NCBI GenBank assembly: GCA_002839315.1
Contig: PGXV01000004.1
Span: 1-64,000 of the forward strand
Origin: Spirochaetae bacterium HGW-Spirochaetae-3
GTDB taxonomy: Bacteria; Spirochaetota; Spirochaetia; Treponematales; UBA12059
DNA length: 64,000 bases
Direction: 5' to 3'
Numbering within the stretch: position 1 is the first letter of the stretch; every line of letters begins with the position of its first letter. Below, piece after piece: positions 25,813 to 35,089 of the stretch. The notes below the pieces were generated by a model. The model saw nothing but the letters and a program-made list of their open reading frames with translations. It had not been told where the DNA came from and did not search any database. The translations under genes and the position numbers were made by a program.

Positions 25813-27357
25813 TTATACCGGCGTGTTGCCGTGCTTCTTGGCGGGGCGGCTTTCGCGCTTGCCCAGGAGCATGGTCAACGCAGAGGCCAACCTGGCTCGC
25901 GTGGCGGAAGGGTCGATGACGTCGTCAACGTAGCCCCTGGCCGCGGCCTTGTAGGGGTTGGCAAAGCTGTCCTTGTATTCCTGTATCTTGTCCTTGCGCG
26001 CCTGGGCGGGATCGGACGCCTCGTCTATCTCCTTCTTGAAGATGATGTTGGCGGCTCCGTCGGGGCCCATCACGGCTATCTCGGCGCTCGGCCACGCGAG
26101 GACCTGGTCCGCGCCGAGGTGCTTGGAGCACATCGCTATGTACGCGCCGCCGTAATCCTTGCGGACGATGACGGTAAGCTTGGGGACCGTGGCCTCCGAG
26201 TACGCGTACAGGAGCTTGGCCCCGTGGCGGATGACGCCGCCGTGCTCCTGGCCGACGCCGGGCAGGTAGCCGGCGGTATCGGCGAGGGTGACGAGCGGGA
26301 TATTGAAGGAATCGCAGAAGCGTATGAAGCGGCTGGCCTTGTCGGACGCGTTTATGTCCAGGACGCCGGCCATCACCTTGGGCTGGTTGGCTATCACGCC
26401 GACCGAGCGTCCGCCCAGGCGGGCGAAGCAGGTGACGATGTTCTTGGCGTACAGGGGCTGCACCTCGAAGTAGTCGCCGTCGTCGAAGACCTGCGATATG
26501 ACGTCGCGGATGTCGTATGGCTTGTTCGGCGAGTCGGGGATGACGGCTGCGAGGCCCGGGCAGGCCCTGGCGACGTCGTCGCCGGTCGCGGCGAGCGGCG
26601 CGTCCTCGATGTTGTTGGACGGCAGGTACGACAGGAGCTTCTTGACGCCCTCTATAGTCGCCCGTTCGTCGGCGAACATGAGGCTGGCGCAGCCGGATAC
26701 CTCGCTATGCACGAGGGCGCCGCCGAGAGCCTCCGCGGTCACGTCCTCGCCGGTCACAGCCTTGATGACCTGGGGACCGGTGATGAACATGTTGGAGGTC
26801 TTGTCCACCATCACGGTGAAGTCGGTCAGGGCCGGGGAATACACGGCGCCGCCGGCGCAGGGGCCCATGATGACGGATATCTGGGGTATGACGCCCGAGG
26901 CGAGCGTGTTGCGGTAGAAGATGTTGCCGTACCCGTAGAGGGCGTCGACGCCTTCCTGGATACGGGCTCCGCCCGAGTCGTTGATGCCGATGCACGGGCA
27001 ACCGACCTTCATGGCCATGTCCATGGCCTTGCATATCTTGGCCGCGTGCATCTCTCCCAAGGATCCGCCGATAACGGTGAAATCCTGCGCGAACAGGTAT
27101 ACGAGGCGTCCGGCGATGGTGCCGTAACCGATGACTACGCCCTCTCCCGGCGCCTCGACGTCGGCCATGCCCAGTTCGGTGGCCCTATGCTCCACGAACG
27201 CGTCGAGCTCGGTGAAGGTACCCGGATCGAGGAAGGCCTCGATCCGCTCGCGAGCGGTCATCTTGCCCTTGTCGTGCTGCGCCGCGACTCGTTTCGGTCC
27301 GCCGCCCGCGGTTATCTTGCCGCGACGATCGGACAGATCTTTCAGCTTAGCTTCCAT
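25813..27357 (-). CDS. mmdA: Methylmalonyl-CoA decarboxylase alpha (carboxyltransferase) subunit
   Basis: 514 residues from the ATG at 27357 (GGAG eight bases upstream); a longer frame to 27408 has no good start. The acyl-CoA carboxyltransferase fold is evident in both halves: RIQEGVDALYGYGNIF and GPCAGGAVYSPALTDF in the first, and DTAGYLPGVGQEHGGVIRHGAKLLYA and GGAYIAMCSKHLGAD in the second. It transfers CO2 from methylmalonyl-CoA to biotin on the carrier subunit, forming propionyl-CoA. The same family includes propionyl-CoA carboxylase beta and the transcarboxylase 12S subunit; operon neighbours (gamma, biotin carrier, beta) favour the Na+-pumping decarboxylase. An antisense frame is open across it but is a GC artefact. 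Confidence 0.94.
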   Translation of the reverse strand: MEAKLKDLSDRRGKITAGGGPKRVAAQHDKGKMTARERIEAFLDPGTFTELDAFVEHRATELGMADVEAPGEGVVIGYGTIAGRLVYLFAQDFTVIGGSLGEMHAAKICKAMDMAMKVGCPCIGINDSGGARIQEGVDALYGYGNIFYRNTLASGVIPQISVIMGPCAGGAVYSPALTDFTVMVDKTSNMFITGPQVIKAVTGEDVTAEALGGALVHSEVSGCASLMFADERATIEGVKKLLSYLPSNNIEDAPLAATGDDVARACPGLAAVIPDSPNKPYDIRDVISQVFDDGDYFEVQPLYAKNIVTCFARLGGRSVGVIANQPKVMAGVLDINASDKASRFIRFCDSFNIPLVTLADTAGYLPGVGQEHGGVIRHGAKLLYAYSEATVPKLTVIVRKDYGGAYIAMCSKHLGADQVLAWPSAEIAVMGPDGAANIIFKKEIDEASDPAQARKDKIQEYKDSFANPYKAAARGYVDDVIDPSATRARLASALTMLLGKRESRPAKKHGNTPV

Positions 27358-27392
27358 ATAATTCGCTCCATCCTTGAGAGAAATGCTTTGTC

Positions 27393-27794
27393 TCAGTCTT
27401 TCTGGCACAATTCGATAAGCACGCCGCCGGTAGCCTTGGGATGCAGGAACGCGATCCTGGCTCCTCCGGCGCCGTACCTGGGCTTCTCGTCGATGAGCCG
27501 CACGCCCTTGGACTTGAGCTCCGCGAGCGCCGCCTCGATGTCGTCTACCTTGAACGCGATATGCTGTATGCCCTGGCCCTTGGCCTCGATGAACTTGCCG
27601 ATGGGACCGTCGGGCGCGGTGGTCTCCAATAGTTCTATCTCTGATTCGCCTATCGGCAGGAACGCGGTCTTTACCTTCTGTTCCTCTACCGTCTCGGTGC
27701 CGTGCAGCTTCATGCCCAAGAGGTCGGTATAGACCTTCAGGGTCTCCTCGAGGTTGGAAACCGCAATTCCGATATGATCCAGTTTTACGACCAT
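27393..27794 (-). CDS. mce: Methylmalonyl-CoA epimerase
   Basis: 133 residues, one glyoxalase/VOC-fold domain. It starts MVVKLDHIGIAVSNLEE with the first metal-ligand His, followed by GQGIQHIAFKVDD and a terminal GVLIELCQ with the conserved Glu. It interconverts the R and S forms of methylmalonyl-CoA between the mutase and the decarboxylase. AGGAGG lies six bases before the ATG. Located between meaB and mmdA in the operon. Confidence 0.94.
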   Translation of the reverse strand: MVVKLDHIGIAVSNLEETLKVYTDLLGMKLHGTETVEEQKVKTAFLPIGESEIELLETTAPDGPIGKFIEAKGQGIQHIAFKVDDIEAALAELKSKGVRLIDEKPRYGAGGARIAFLHPKATGGVLIELCQKD

Positions 27795-27832
27795 GAAATC
27801 CTCCTGGTATTTTCTCGTGCGCGAGCCGCGTC

Positions 27833-28957
27833 TCAGTATCGCGTCAGCGCCTTTTCGAGGGTATCGAGAGCGTCATAGTAATCGATTCGCTTGTCAAGGA
27901 CCGCGCGGGCCAGCTCGCTCATCGTTTCCTTGCGCTCGTCGCGCTCCAACGCCGAGAGGACCCGCTCCGCGGCCCCCCTTCCGAGCTCCCACGCCAGGTT
28001 AGCCTCTCTCCTGGAACGGAGGAATCCGGTCGCGGCGAGGGCCGCCTCATGGGTCTTTATCTCGTTGACCAACTCTACGATACCTTGCCCCGTTTCGGCT
28101 ACCGTGCAGACGACGGGCGGTATCTCGAGGTTCGGATGGCCCGGCGCCTGCGCCGCTATATGATGGAAAGCGCCTTGCTCCATCGCGCCGCCCCGAAGGG
28201 AGTCCCGGAGGGAGTCCCGGGCGGACTCGATCGTCGCGGGATCCGTGGAGGCGGGAGCCAGGGCGGCGCGAGCCGTATAGAGCGCCGAGAACCGGGTAGC
28301 GGCGCCGTTCAGCACCGCGGTCTCGAGCATCGCCCGTATCTCGCGGACTACGCGCTCGGCGCCGTCCTTGTCGGCCTTGTTGACGCAGAACACGTCGCCG
28401 ATCTCCATGACGCCGGCCTTGATGGCCTGGATGTCGTCACCGAGCCCGGGCACCGACACGAGGACGACGGTATCGGCTATGCGCACGATATCGACCTCGG
28501 ACTGCCCGACGCCGACGGTCTCGATGATCACGTCGTCGTAGCCGGCCGCGTCGAGGACGCGCACCGCCTCCGACGCGGATCGGGACAGTCCGCCGAGGTG
28601 GCCCCTGGTCGCGAGGCTACGTATATAGACGCCCTCGTCGGTGGCGTGGCGCTGCATGCGTATGCGGTCGCCCAGTATCGCGCCCCCGGTGAACGGGCTC
28701 GACGGGTCTACCGCGAGCACCGCGACGCGCCGGCCGCGCCCGCGGAGCTCGGCGACCAGCTTGTCGGTCAGCGTGCTCTTGCCCGCTCCGGGCGGCCCGG
28801 TAATGCCGACGACGTGGGCCCCGCCGCCGTACGCGTGCAGGGCCTTGAGGACGGCGAGCCGCGACGGTTCCTCCCGCTCGATCATGCTGATCAGGCGGGC
28901 CGTCGCGCGTATGTCGCCGGAGCGTACGCGCTCCGCGGAAACGGCCGAATCGTCCAC
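27833..28957 (-). CDS. meaB: Methylmalonyl-CoA mutase-associated GTPase MeaB
   Basis: 374 residues from a GTG at 28957, three bases after the mutase small-subunit stop. A G3E GTPase: Walker A GITGPPGAGKST (residues 51-62), DPSSPFTGGAILGDRIRM (switch region), ETVGVGQSEVDI, and NKADKDGAE as the guanine-specificity motif. It protects and reloads the cobalamin cofactor of the mutase. Also called ArgK in older annotations, but the mutase context settles the role. Confidence 0.94.
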   Translation of the reverse strand: MDDSAVSAERVRSGDIRATARLISMIEREEPSRLAVLKALHAYGGGAHVVGITGPPGAGKSTLTDKLVAELRGRGRRVAVLAVDPSSPFTGGAILGDRIRMQRHATDEGVYIRSLATRGHLGGLSRSASEAVRVLDAAGYDDVIIETVGVGQSEVDIVRIADTVVLVSVPGLGDDIQAIKAGVMEIGDVFCVNKADKDGAERVVREIRAMLETAVLNGAATRFSALYTARAALAPASTDPATIESARDSLRDSLRGGAMEQGAFHHIAAQAPGHPNLEIPPVVCTVAETGQGIVELVNEIKTHEAALAATGFLRSRREANLAWELGRGAAERVLSALERDERKETMSELARAVLDKRIDYYDALDTLEKALTRY

Positions 28958-28960
28958 GGC

Positions 28961-29362
28961 CTATTCCCGTCGTTTCAGGTTATTCTTTATGAATTCTATG
29001 ATATCGGTCGTAGCCGATCCGGGCGTGAACACCGCGGCGATCCCCGCGGCCTTGAGCCCGGGTATGTCCTCGTCCGGGATGACGCCGCCGCCTACGACGA
29101 GAACGTCGTCGACGCCCTTATCCTTGAGCAGCTCCATGACCCTCGGGAAAAGGTGGTTATGGGCGCCCGACAGGATGCTCATGGCTATGACGTCGACGTC
29201 CTCCTGGACGGAGGCCGAGACGATCTGCTCCGGGGTCTGGCGGAGGCCGGTATAGATGACCTCCATGCCGGCGTCGCGGAGCGAGCGGGCTATGACCTTG
29301 GCGCCGCGGTCGTGGCCGTCGAGGCCGGGCTTCGCGACGAGTACTCGTATCTTGCGTTCCAT
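28961..29362 (-). CDS. Methylmalonyl-CoA mutase small (cobalamin-binding) subunit
   Basis: 133 residues from the ATG at 29362 with AAGGTGG upstream. The B12-binding fold is complete: DGHDRG (residues 15-20, with His17 as lower cobalt ligand), [31 protein letters not shown] and the GGGVIP loop. It pairs with the separately encoded catalytic subunit 10 bases upstream; the two together correspond to a full-length mutase. Confidence 0.95.
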   Translation of the reverse strand: MERKIRVLVAKPGLDGHDRGAKVIARSLRDAGMEVIYTGLRQTPEQIVSASVQEDVDVIAMSILSGAHNHLFPRVMELLKDKGVDDVLVVGGGVIPDEDIPGLKAAGIAAVFTPGSATTDIIEFIKNNLKRRE

Positions 29363-29372
29363 GGCATCCACC

Positions 29373-31040
<1,668 letters not shown>

Positions 31041-31056
31041 GCGTGTCTCCCGCCCG

Positions 31057-31593
31057 TCAGGCGTTCTTCGCCTTCGCGGCCAATTCCAGCCCCGCGCGAA
31101 GCGCCTTGATATTGAGTTCCTCGGTTCCCTTGGGAACCCTGTTGAGAACGGCCTTCTCGAGTATCTCGGGCGATACGACGCCCGAGATTCCGCCGAGCAC
31201 GCCGAGCGCGACGATATTGGCCACGACCTTCTTGCCGATAACGTTGGCCGCCGTGTCGAGGATGGGCAGCGATACCGTCCTGGCCTTGATATCCGGATCG
31301 AGGCAGACGGACGAATCGACGATGATCAGGCCCTTGCCCTGGAGCTTGCCGTAGGTCTTGTACGAGTCGTTCGTCAGGGCCAGCAGGAAATCCGGGTCGG
31401 TCGCCTTGGGATAGTCGATATCCTCGGCGGATACGACGACCTCGGCCTTGCTCGAGCCGCCTCGCGCCTCGGGACCGTAGCTCTGTGTCTGCACGGCGTT
31501 CTTGCCGTCCAGGATCGCCGCTTCCGCGAGCACTATGCCGGCGAGCAGGAGTCCCTGTCCGCCTGAACCGCTTAGTCTGAATTCTGTGCGCAT
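31057..31593 (-). CDS. korC: 2-oxoglutarate:ferredoxin oxidoreductase gamma subunit
   Basis: 178 residues with the POR/KOR gamma-subunit opening [15 protein letters not shown] and [20 protein letters not shown], both diagnostic for the family. It overlaps korB by 22 bp and lies 16 bases before the mutase gene, joining the oxidoreductase and mutase modules into one transcription unit. The gamma subunit completes the CoA-binding and interface regions of the complex. Confidence 0.93.
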   Translation of the reverse strand: MRTEFRLSGSGGQGLLLAGIVLAEAAILDGKNAVQTQSYGPEARGGSSKAEVVVSAEDIDYPKATDPDFLLALTNDSYKTYGKLQGKGLIIVDSSVCLDPDIKARTVSLPILDTAANVIGKKVVANIVALGVLGGISGVVSPEILEKAVLNRVPKGTEELNIKALRAGLELAAKAKNA

Positions 31594-32432
31594 CCGCGTA
31601 CTCCCCCCTGGAAATTATCGAACTTGCGCCTGACGCTCTCAATGAGCGCATCGTACTGGGCGGTGAACTCGGGCGCGGCCTGGTTATACAATTCGCCTAT
31701 CAGGAACTTGCCCTCGAGCTTCTCGGGAGCCATGACCGCGGCCGCCTTGACGTTGACCGCGTGATCCTTCTGCCAGGTGAACATATCGACGGCGCCGCCG
31801 AGCTTGTTCTTCCTGCCGAAATAGGTCGGGCAGCCGACGACGGCCTCGACCACCGAGAAGCCCTTGTTGAGCAGGGCCTTCTCCAGCAGCTCTCCGAGCA
31901 GCTGCACGTGGTACGACGTCGACCGGCCGACGTAGGTGGCGCCGCAGGCGATCGCGAGCTTGCCCAAATCGAAGGGACGCTCCACGTTGCCATACGGCGC
32001 GGTGGTACCGAGCATGCCGGTCGGGGTCATCGGGGAATACTGCCCCGAGGTCATACCGTAGTTGCTGTTGTTCATCACGATGGTCGTGATGTCGATATTG
32101 CGGCGGGCGGCGTGGATGAAGTGGTTGCCGCCGATGGCGGTGCAGTCGCCGTCGCCGGTCATCACGATGACCTTCATGTCGGGGCGCGACAGCTTGATGC
32201 CGGTCGCGAACGCGATCGCCCGGCCGTGCGCCGTGTGTATCGTGTCGAAATCGAGGTAGCCCGAGGCCCGGCTGGAACAGCCGATGCCGGAAACGACGAC
32301 GACGTTGTTCTTGTCGATCCCTAGCTTCGCCAGCGTACGGGTAAGCGCGCCTGTCACGGTACCGTGGCCGCAGCCCGGGCACCAGATGTGGGGAAGCCTG
32401 TTCTGCCTGAAGTAATCGAGGCTTTCGCTCAT
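31572..32432 (-). CDS. korB: 2-oxoglutarate:ferredoxin oxidoreductase beta subunit
   Basis: 286 residues from the ATG at 32432, overlapping the korA stop as ATGA. The thiamine diphosphate-binding motifs are clear: WCPGCGHGTV at the N-terminus, GIGCSSR, and MTGDGDCTAIGGNHF ending in NNSNYGMTSGQ (the GDGD...NN metal/TPP motif). It decarboxylates the 2-oxoacid. The subunit order D-A-B-C is typical for 2-oxoglutarate or branched-chain oxidoreductases; 2-oxoglutarate is favoured because succinyl-CoA feeds the downstream mutase. Confidence 0.93.
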   Translation of the reverse strand: MSESLDYFRQNRLPHIWCPGCGHGTVTGALTRTLAKLGIDKNNVVVVSGIGCSSRASGYLDFDTIHTAHGRAIAFATGIKLSRPDMKVIVMTGDGDCTAIGGNHFIHAARRNIDITTIVMNNSNYGMTSGQYSPMTPTGMLGTTAPYGNVERPFDLGKLAIACGATYVGRSTSYHVQLLGELLEKALLNKGFSVVEAVVGCPTYFGRKNKLGGAVDMFTWQKDHAVNVKAAAVMAPEKLEGKFLIGELYNQAAPEFTAQYDALIESVRRKFDNFQGGVRGCAQNSD

Positions 32433-33562
32433 TTCGAGCCTCCAATGATAGCCTTGAGTATCTCTTCCGGCCGGAAGAGCTCGCAATTGACCTTGCTAAG
32501 CCGCTCGACGGGAGCCTTTCCCGCGACGACGCGCTCTATCTCCAGGACGAGCTGCCCCAGGTTCATCTCGGGCACGATGATCCGCTTGGCCTTGGCCGCG
32601 AGCTCTCGCAACGGCTCCTCGGGGAACGGCCATATCGTCTTGGGCCTGAACAAGCCCGCCTTGACGCCCTGGGCCCTGGCCTGGCGTACCGCCGAAGTCG
32701 CCGACATCGCGGACGATCCGAACGCCACCACGAGGACGTCGCAGTCGTCGGCGCTCTCGGTAGCGTAATCGCGTATGACCGGCTCGGCCTTCTCGACCTT
32801 ACGCATGAGCCGCTTGATAAGGTCCCCGGCTACTTCGCCCTTGTTGGTGGGGAAGCCGGTCTCGTCGTGGGACAGGCCGGTCACGTGCCAGCGATAGCCG
32901 GCGCCGAACGGCGCCATGAGCGGCACGCCGCCGTCCTGATCGGCCTTATATGGAAGATAGCCGGCCGGCGTGGCGGGAGCCTTGCGATTGACGACCTTGA
33001 TGGACTTGTAATCGGGAAGGACGACCTTCTCGCGCATATGGCCGATAGTCTCGTCGGAGAGCACGATGACCGGAACCCGTAGGTCCTCGGCTATATTAAA
33101 GGCCTTGATCGTAAGGTCGAAGCACTCGCGTACGTTGCCCGGGGCGAGGACCACGACGGGATGATCGCCATGGGTACCCCAACGGGCCTGCATCACGTCG
33201 CCCTGCGCGAGGGACGTAGGCATACCGGTAGAGGGACCGACGCGCTGGACGTTGATGATGACGATCGGGACCTCGGAGATAGCCGAATAGCCGATCAGTT
33301 CCTGCATGAGCGAGAAGCCCGGACCGCTCGTCGCGGTCATAGCCTTGCGTCCGGTCAGCGAAGCGCCGATGATGGCCGCGATAGAACCGATCTCGTCTTC
33401 CATCTGGATGAACTTGCCGCCGATCTTGGGCAGCTCCTCGGAGCATAGCTCCGCGATCTCCGTAGACGGCGTAATAGGGTAACCGGCGAAGAAATTGAGA
33501 CCCGCGGCGAGAGCGCCGAGGGTGCAGGCTTCGTTGCCCTGCATGAGTTTAGCTTCAGGCAT
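32429..33562 (-). CDS. korA: 2-oxoglutarate:ferredoxin oxidoreductase alpha subunit
   Basis: 377 residues from the ATG at 33562, which overlaps the ferredoxin gene by 8 bp; a longer frame upstream only re-reads korD. Family segments: MQGNEACTLGALAAGLNFFAGYPITPSTEIAE, EDEIGSIAAIIGASLTGRKAMTATSGPGFSLMQE, and a C-terminal domain with PEMNLGQLVLEIERV. This subunit contributes to the CoA and TPP sites. The YPITPSTE signature distinguishes KorA/VorA-type enzymes from pyruvate-specific single-chain forms. Confidence 0.93.
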   Translation of the reverse strand: MPEAKLMQGNEACTLGALAAGLNFFAGYPITPSTEIAELCSEELPKIGGKFIQMEDEIGSIAAIIGASLTGRKAMTATSGPGFSLMQELIGYSAISEVPIVIINVQRVGPSTGMPTSLAQGDVMQARWGTHGDHPVVVLAPGNVRECFDLTIKAFNIAEDLRVPVIVLSDETIGHMREKVVLPDYKSIKVVNRKAPATPAGYLPYKADQDGGVPLMAPFGAGYRWHVTGLSHDETGFPTNKGEVAGDLIKRLMRKVEKAEPVIRDYATESADDCDVLVVAFGSSAMSATSAVRQARAQGVKAGLFRPKTIWPFPEEPLRELAAKAKRIIVPEMNLGQLVLEIERVVAGKAPVERLSKVNCELFRPEEILKAIIGGSK

Positions 33563-33830
33563 GATTGGCCTCCGGCGGAACCGAGTAATCGACGCAAGCG
33601 GCGTCCTTTTCGACCGGCTTGTCGAGACCGGTTTCAACGATTTCGATAGCGTAATCGGGGCAACGCATCTCGCACAGACGGCAACCGATGCACTGCTCGG
33701 GCCTCTCCGCGAAGACCTTGCCGTTCTTCAGCACGAGAACCTGCTTCGGGCAGAACGCGACGCAGACGCTGCAACCTTTGCAGTATCGTTCTCTGATGAC
33801 ATGGGAAAAGCTTCTCTTCTGTTCGCTCAT
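33555..33830 (-). CDS. korD: Ferredoxin-type delta subunit of the 2-oxoacid oxidoreductase
   Basis: 91 residues with two 4Fe-4S motifs, CKGCSVCVAFCP and CIGCRLCEMRCP, joined by a short strand region. It passes electrons from the TPP centre to ferredoxin. GGAG precedes the ATG by six bases. It is the first gene of the 12-gene operon, next to the operator and promoter region shared with divergent iclR. Confidence 0.94.
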   Translation of the reverse strand: MSEQKRSFSHVIRERYCKGCSVCVAFCPKQVLVLKNGKVFAERPEQCIGCRLCEMRCPDYAIEIVETGLDKPVEKDAACVDYSVPPEANHA

Positions 33831-33949
33831 ATCCTACTCCCGTATGGAGATACGCCGTTATTAACGGCTTGTATATTGACTAGGCTCAAACCCTGACGCG
33901 GATCCTAGCTTGTATTGGGGGGCGTCTCGGCAGTTTTACCAACGCTATC

Positions 33950-33970
33950 TATTCCACCTGATGGTATTGA
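33950..33970. promoter_or_regulatory. Operator-like site upstream of korD (copy 1)
   Basis: TATTCCACCTGATGGTATTGA, with an imperfect dyad ATTCCA...TGGTAT around a five-base centre. It matches the site at 34198-34218 at 17 of 21 positions. It lies downstream of the putative kor promoter. The TTCCA half-site resembles IclR-family operators (classically built on TGGAAAT/ATTTCCA). Confidence 0.6.
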
Positions 33971-33994
33971 CAAAATCAAGTTCCATTATTTTAG

Positions 33995-34021
33995 ATTATA
34001 CGCGAGACAAGTTCCTGTCAA
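33995..34021 (-). promoter_or_regulatory. Putative promoter of the kor-mcm-mmd operon
   Basis: On the minus strand a consensus TTGACA (34021-34016) is followed by a consensus TATAAT (34000-33995). Both hexamers are perfect but the spacer is only 15 bp, which would make basal activity weak. The leader would be about 155 bases and contain operator copy 1. Confidence 0.5.
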
Positions 34022-34152
34022 GTAAAGGAAAAGAAATACTGCCGTAAAAGCAGGCAAGCGGTGATCGGAAGCATCCGTGCTATGATATTTTCTGTATTAT
34101 ATAAGTATCATGGAGTTCGCGCATGATTTCAGGATAGTTTCCTTCACGCGGC

Positions 34153-34182
34153 TTGACAGGTGAGTAATGCATACGATATATC
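34153..34182 (+). promoter_or_regulatory. Putative iclR promoter
   Basis: TTGACA (34153-34158), an 18-bp spacer and TATATC (34177-34182). Transcription would start near 34189, placing operator copy 2 immediately downstream, a position suited to autorepression. Confidence 0.6.
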
Positions 34183-34197
34183 CGTAATTCGGAATCG

Positions 34198-34218
34198 TAT
34201 TCCACCTTGCGGTATTAA
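34198..34218. promoter_or_regulatory. Operator-like site upstream of iclR (copy 2)
   Basis: TATTCCACCTTGCGGTATTAA, matching copy 1 at 17 of 21 positions with the difference mainly in the centre. A small perfect dyad GGAAT-CGT-ATTCC (34191-34203) overlaps its left end. It ends about 30 bases before the iclR start codon. Confidence 0.6.
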
Positions 34219-34248
34219 TAGATTTTGCATCATAGAGAGGAATCCTAT

Positions 34249-34977
34249 ATGGCTGTGAAAGATTCTCCGGTCCGGTCCATCGAACGGGCCCTGGATATCC
34301 TGGATTGCTTCGCTCCCGGACGGCTCGACCTGTCGCTTACCGAGATCGCCAAACGCATCGATCTCTCCATGAGCACGACGTCCCGTATCGTCGCGACGCT
34401 CGAGAACCGCAACTACCTCGCCCGTAATAGCGATACGCAACGCTACTCGCTGGGCTCGAGGATTACCCAGATCGGCGCCCTCGGGCTCTCCAATATGGAA
34501 CTACGCAAGGTGGCGTTGCCGTTCATGCGCGAATTGAACGCCATCTATAACGAAGGGGTCAGCCTCTACGTCATTCAGGGGGACGAGCGAATATGCGTCG
34601 AGCGCGTCGAGAGTACGCTTCCGCTCCGCCGGGTCATAAACGTAGGAGATCGGCATCCCCTCACGCGCGGCGCCGCGGGGCGAGTACTCCTCGCCTACCT
34701 CCCCGAGGACAGGAGGAGGACGCTCCTGGCCCGCGACCAGTTCACCACGGAAGAGGCGCTGAAAGAGCTTCGGCACGGCGGGTATACCGTCAGCCTCGGC
34801 GAACGAGAGGAGGGAGTCACCTCGATAGCCGCGCCCGTCCAGGACGCCAGCTGCGAAGTCGTAGGCGCGTTAGCCATGTCCGGACCGTCTGTACGGTTCG
34901 CGGGCTCCGGCTTTTCCGACAAGATCGCCAAGGTCAAGAAGACGGCGGAGCTGATATCTGAGGCGCTCGGTCGATAG
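34249..34977 (+). CDS. IclR-family transcriptional regulator
   Basis: 242 residues from the ATG at 34249 (AGAGGA eight bases upstream). The N-terminal winged helix-turn-helix (about 5-65, VRSIERALDILDCF then LSLTEIAKRIDLSMSTTSRIVATLENRNYL) is followed by the IclR effector domain (about 75-240, with VGDRHPLTRGAAGRVLLAYLP and SIAAPVQDASCEVVGALAMSGP). It sits between the divergent 2-oxoglutarate/propionate operon and a co-oriented carboxyltransferase gene, with matching operator-like sites in the shared region. It probably controls the operon and itself; the effector is unknown, and an operon intermediate such as a short-chain acid or CoA ester is inference. Confidence 0.93.
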   Translation: MAVKDSPVRSIERALDILDCFAPGRLDLSLTEIAKRIDLSMSTTSRIVATLENRNYLARNSDTQRYSLGSRITQIGALGLSNMELRKVALPFMRELNAIYNEGVSLYVIQGDERICVERVESTLPLRRVINVGDRHPLTRGAAGRVLLAYLPEDRRRTLLARDQFTTEEALKELRHGGYTVSLGEREEGVTSIAAPVQDASCEVVGALAMSGPSVRFAGSGFSDKIAKVKKTAELISEALGR

Positions 34978-34998
34978 GGCGCTCGTATCGACTAAGCC

Positions 34999-35027
34999 TT
35001 GGCGAAGCGGAACACACTTACTATACT
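34999..35027 (+). promoter_or_regulatory. Putative promoter of the carboxyltransferase gene
   Basis: TTGGCG (34999-35004), a 17-bp spacer and TATACT (35022-35027), just after the iclR stop codon. It gives a leader of about 55 bases. No copy of the operator-like motif was found here, so this gene may be regulated apart from the kor operon. Confidence 0.55.
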
Positions 35028-35089
35028 TGGGTATAAGCCGCATCGTTACTCGTACGGCTATCAACAGCACTGCTTTATGGAGATGCACC

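Larger units (their letters stand above)
33831..34248. other. Divergent regulatory region between korD and iclR
   Basis: About 418 bases without a gene, noticeably richer in A and T than its flanks. It contains good promoter hexamers for both directions and two copies of a 21-bp operator-like sequence, each next to one promoter (listed separately). Nothing else was recognised in the middle part (about 34030-34150). Confidence 0.7.

Noticed and set aside
25474..27732. Plus-strand frame of 752 codons
   Set aside because: It lies antisense to mmdA and its neighbours, whose motifs are unmistakable on the minus strand. The frame is open only because of codon bias, and the translation is low-complexity.
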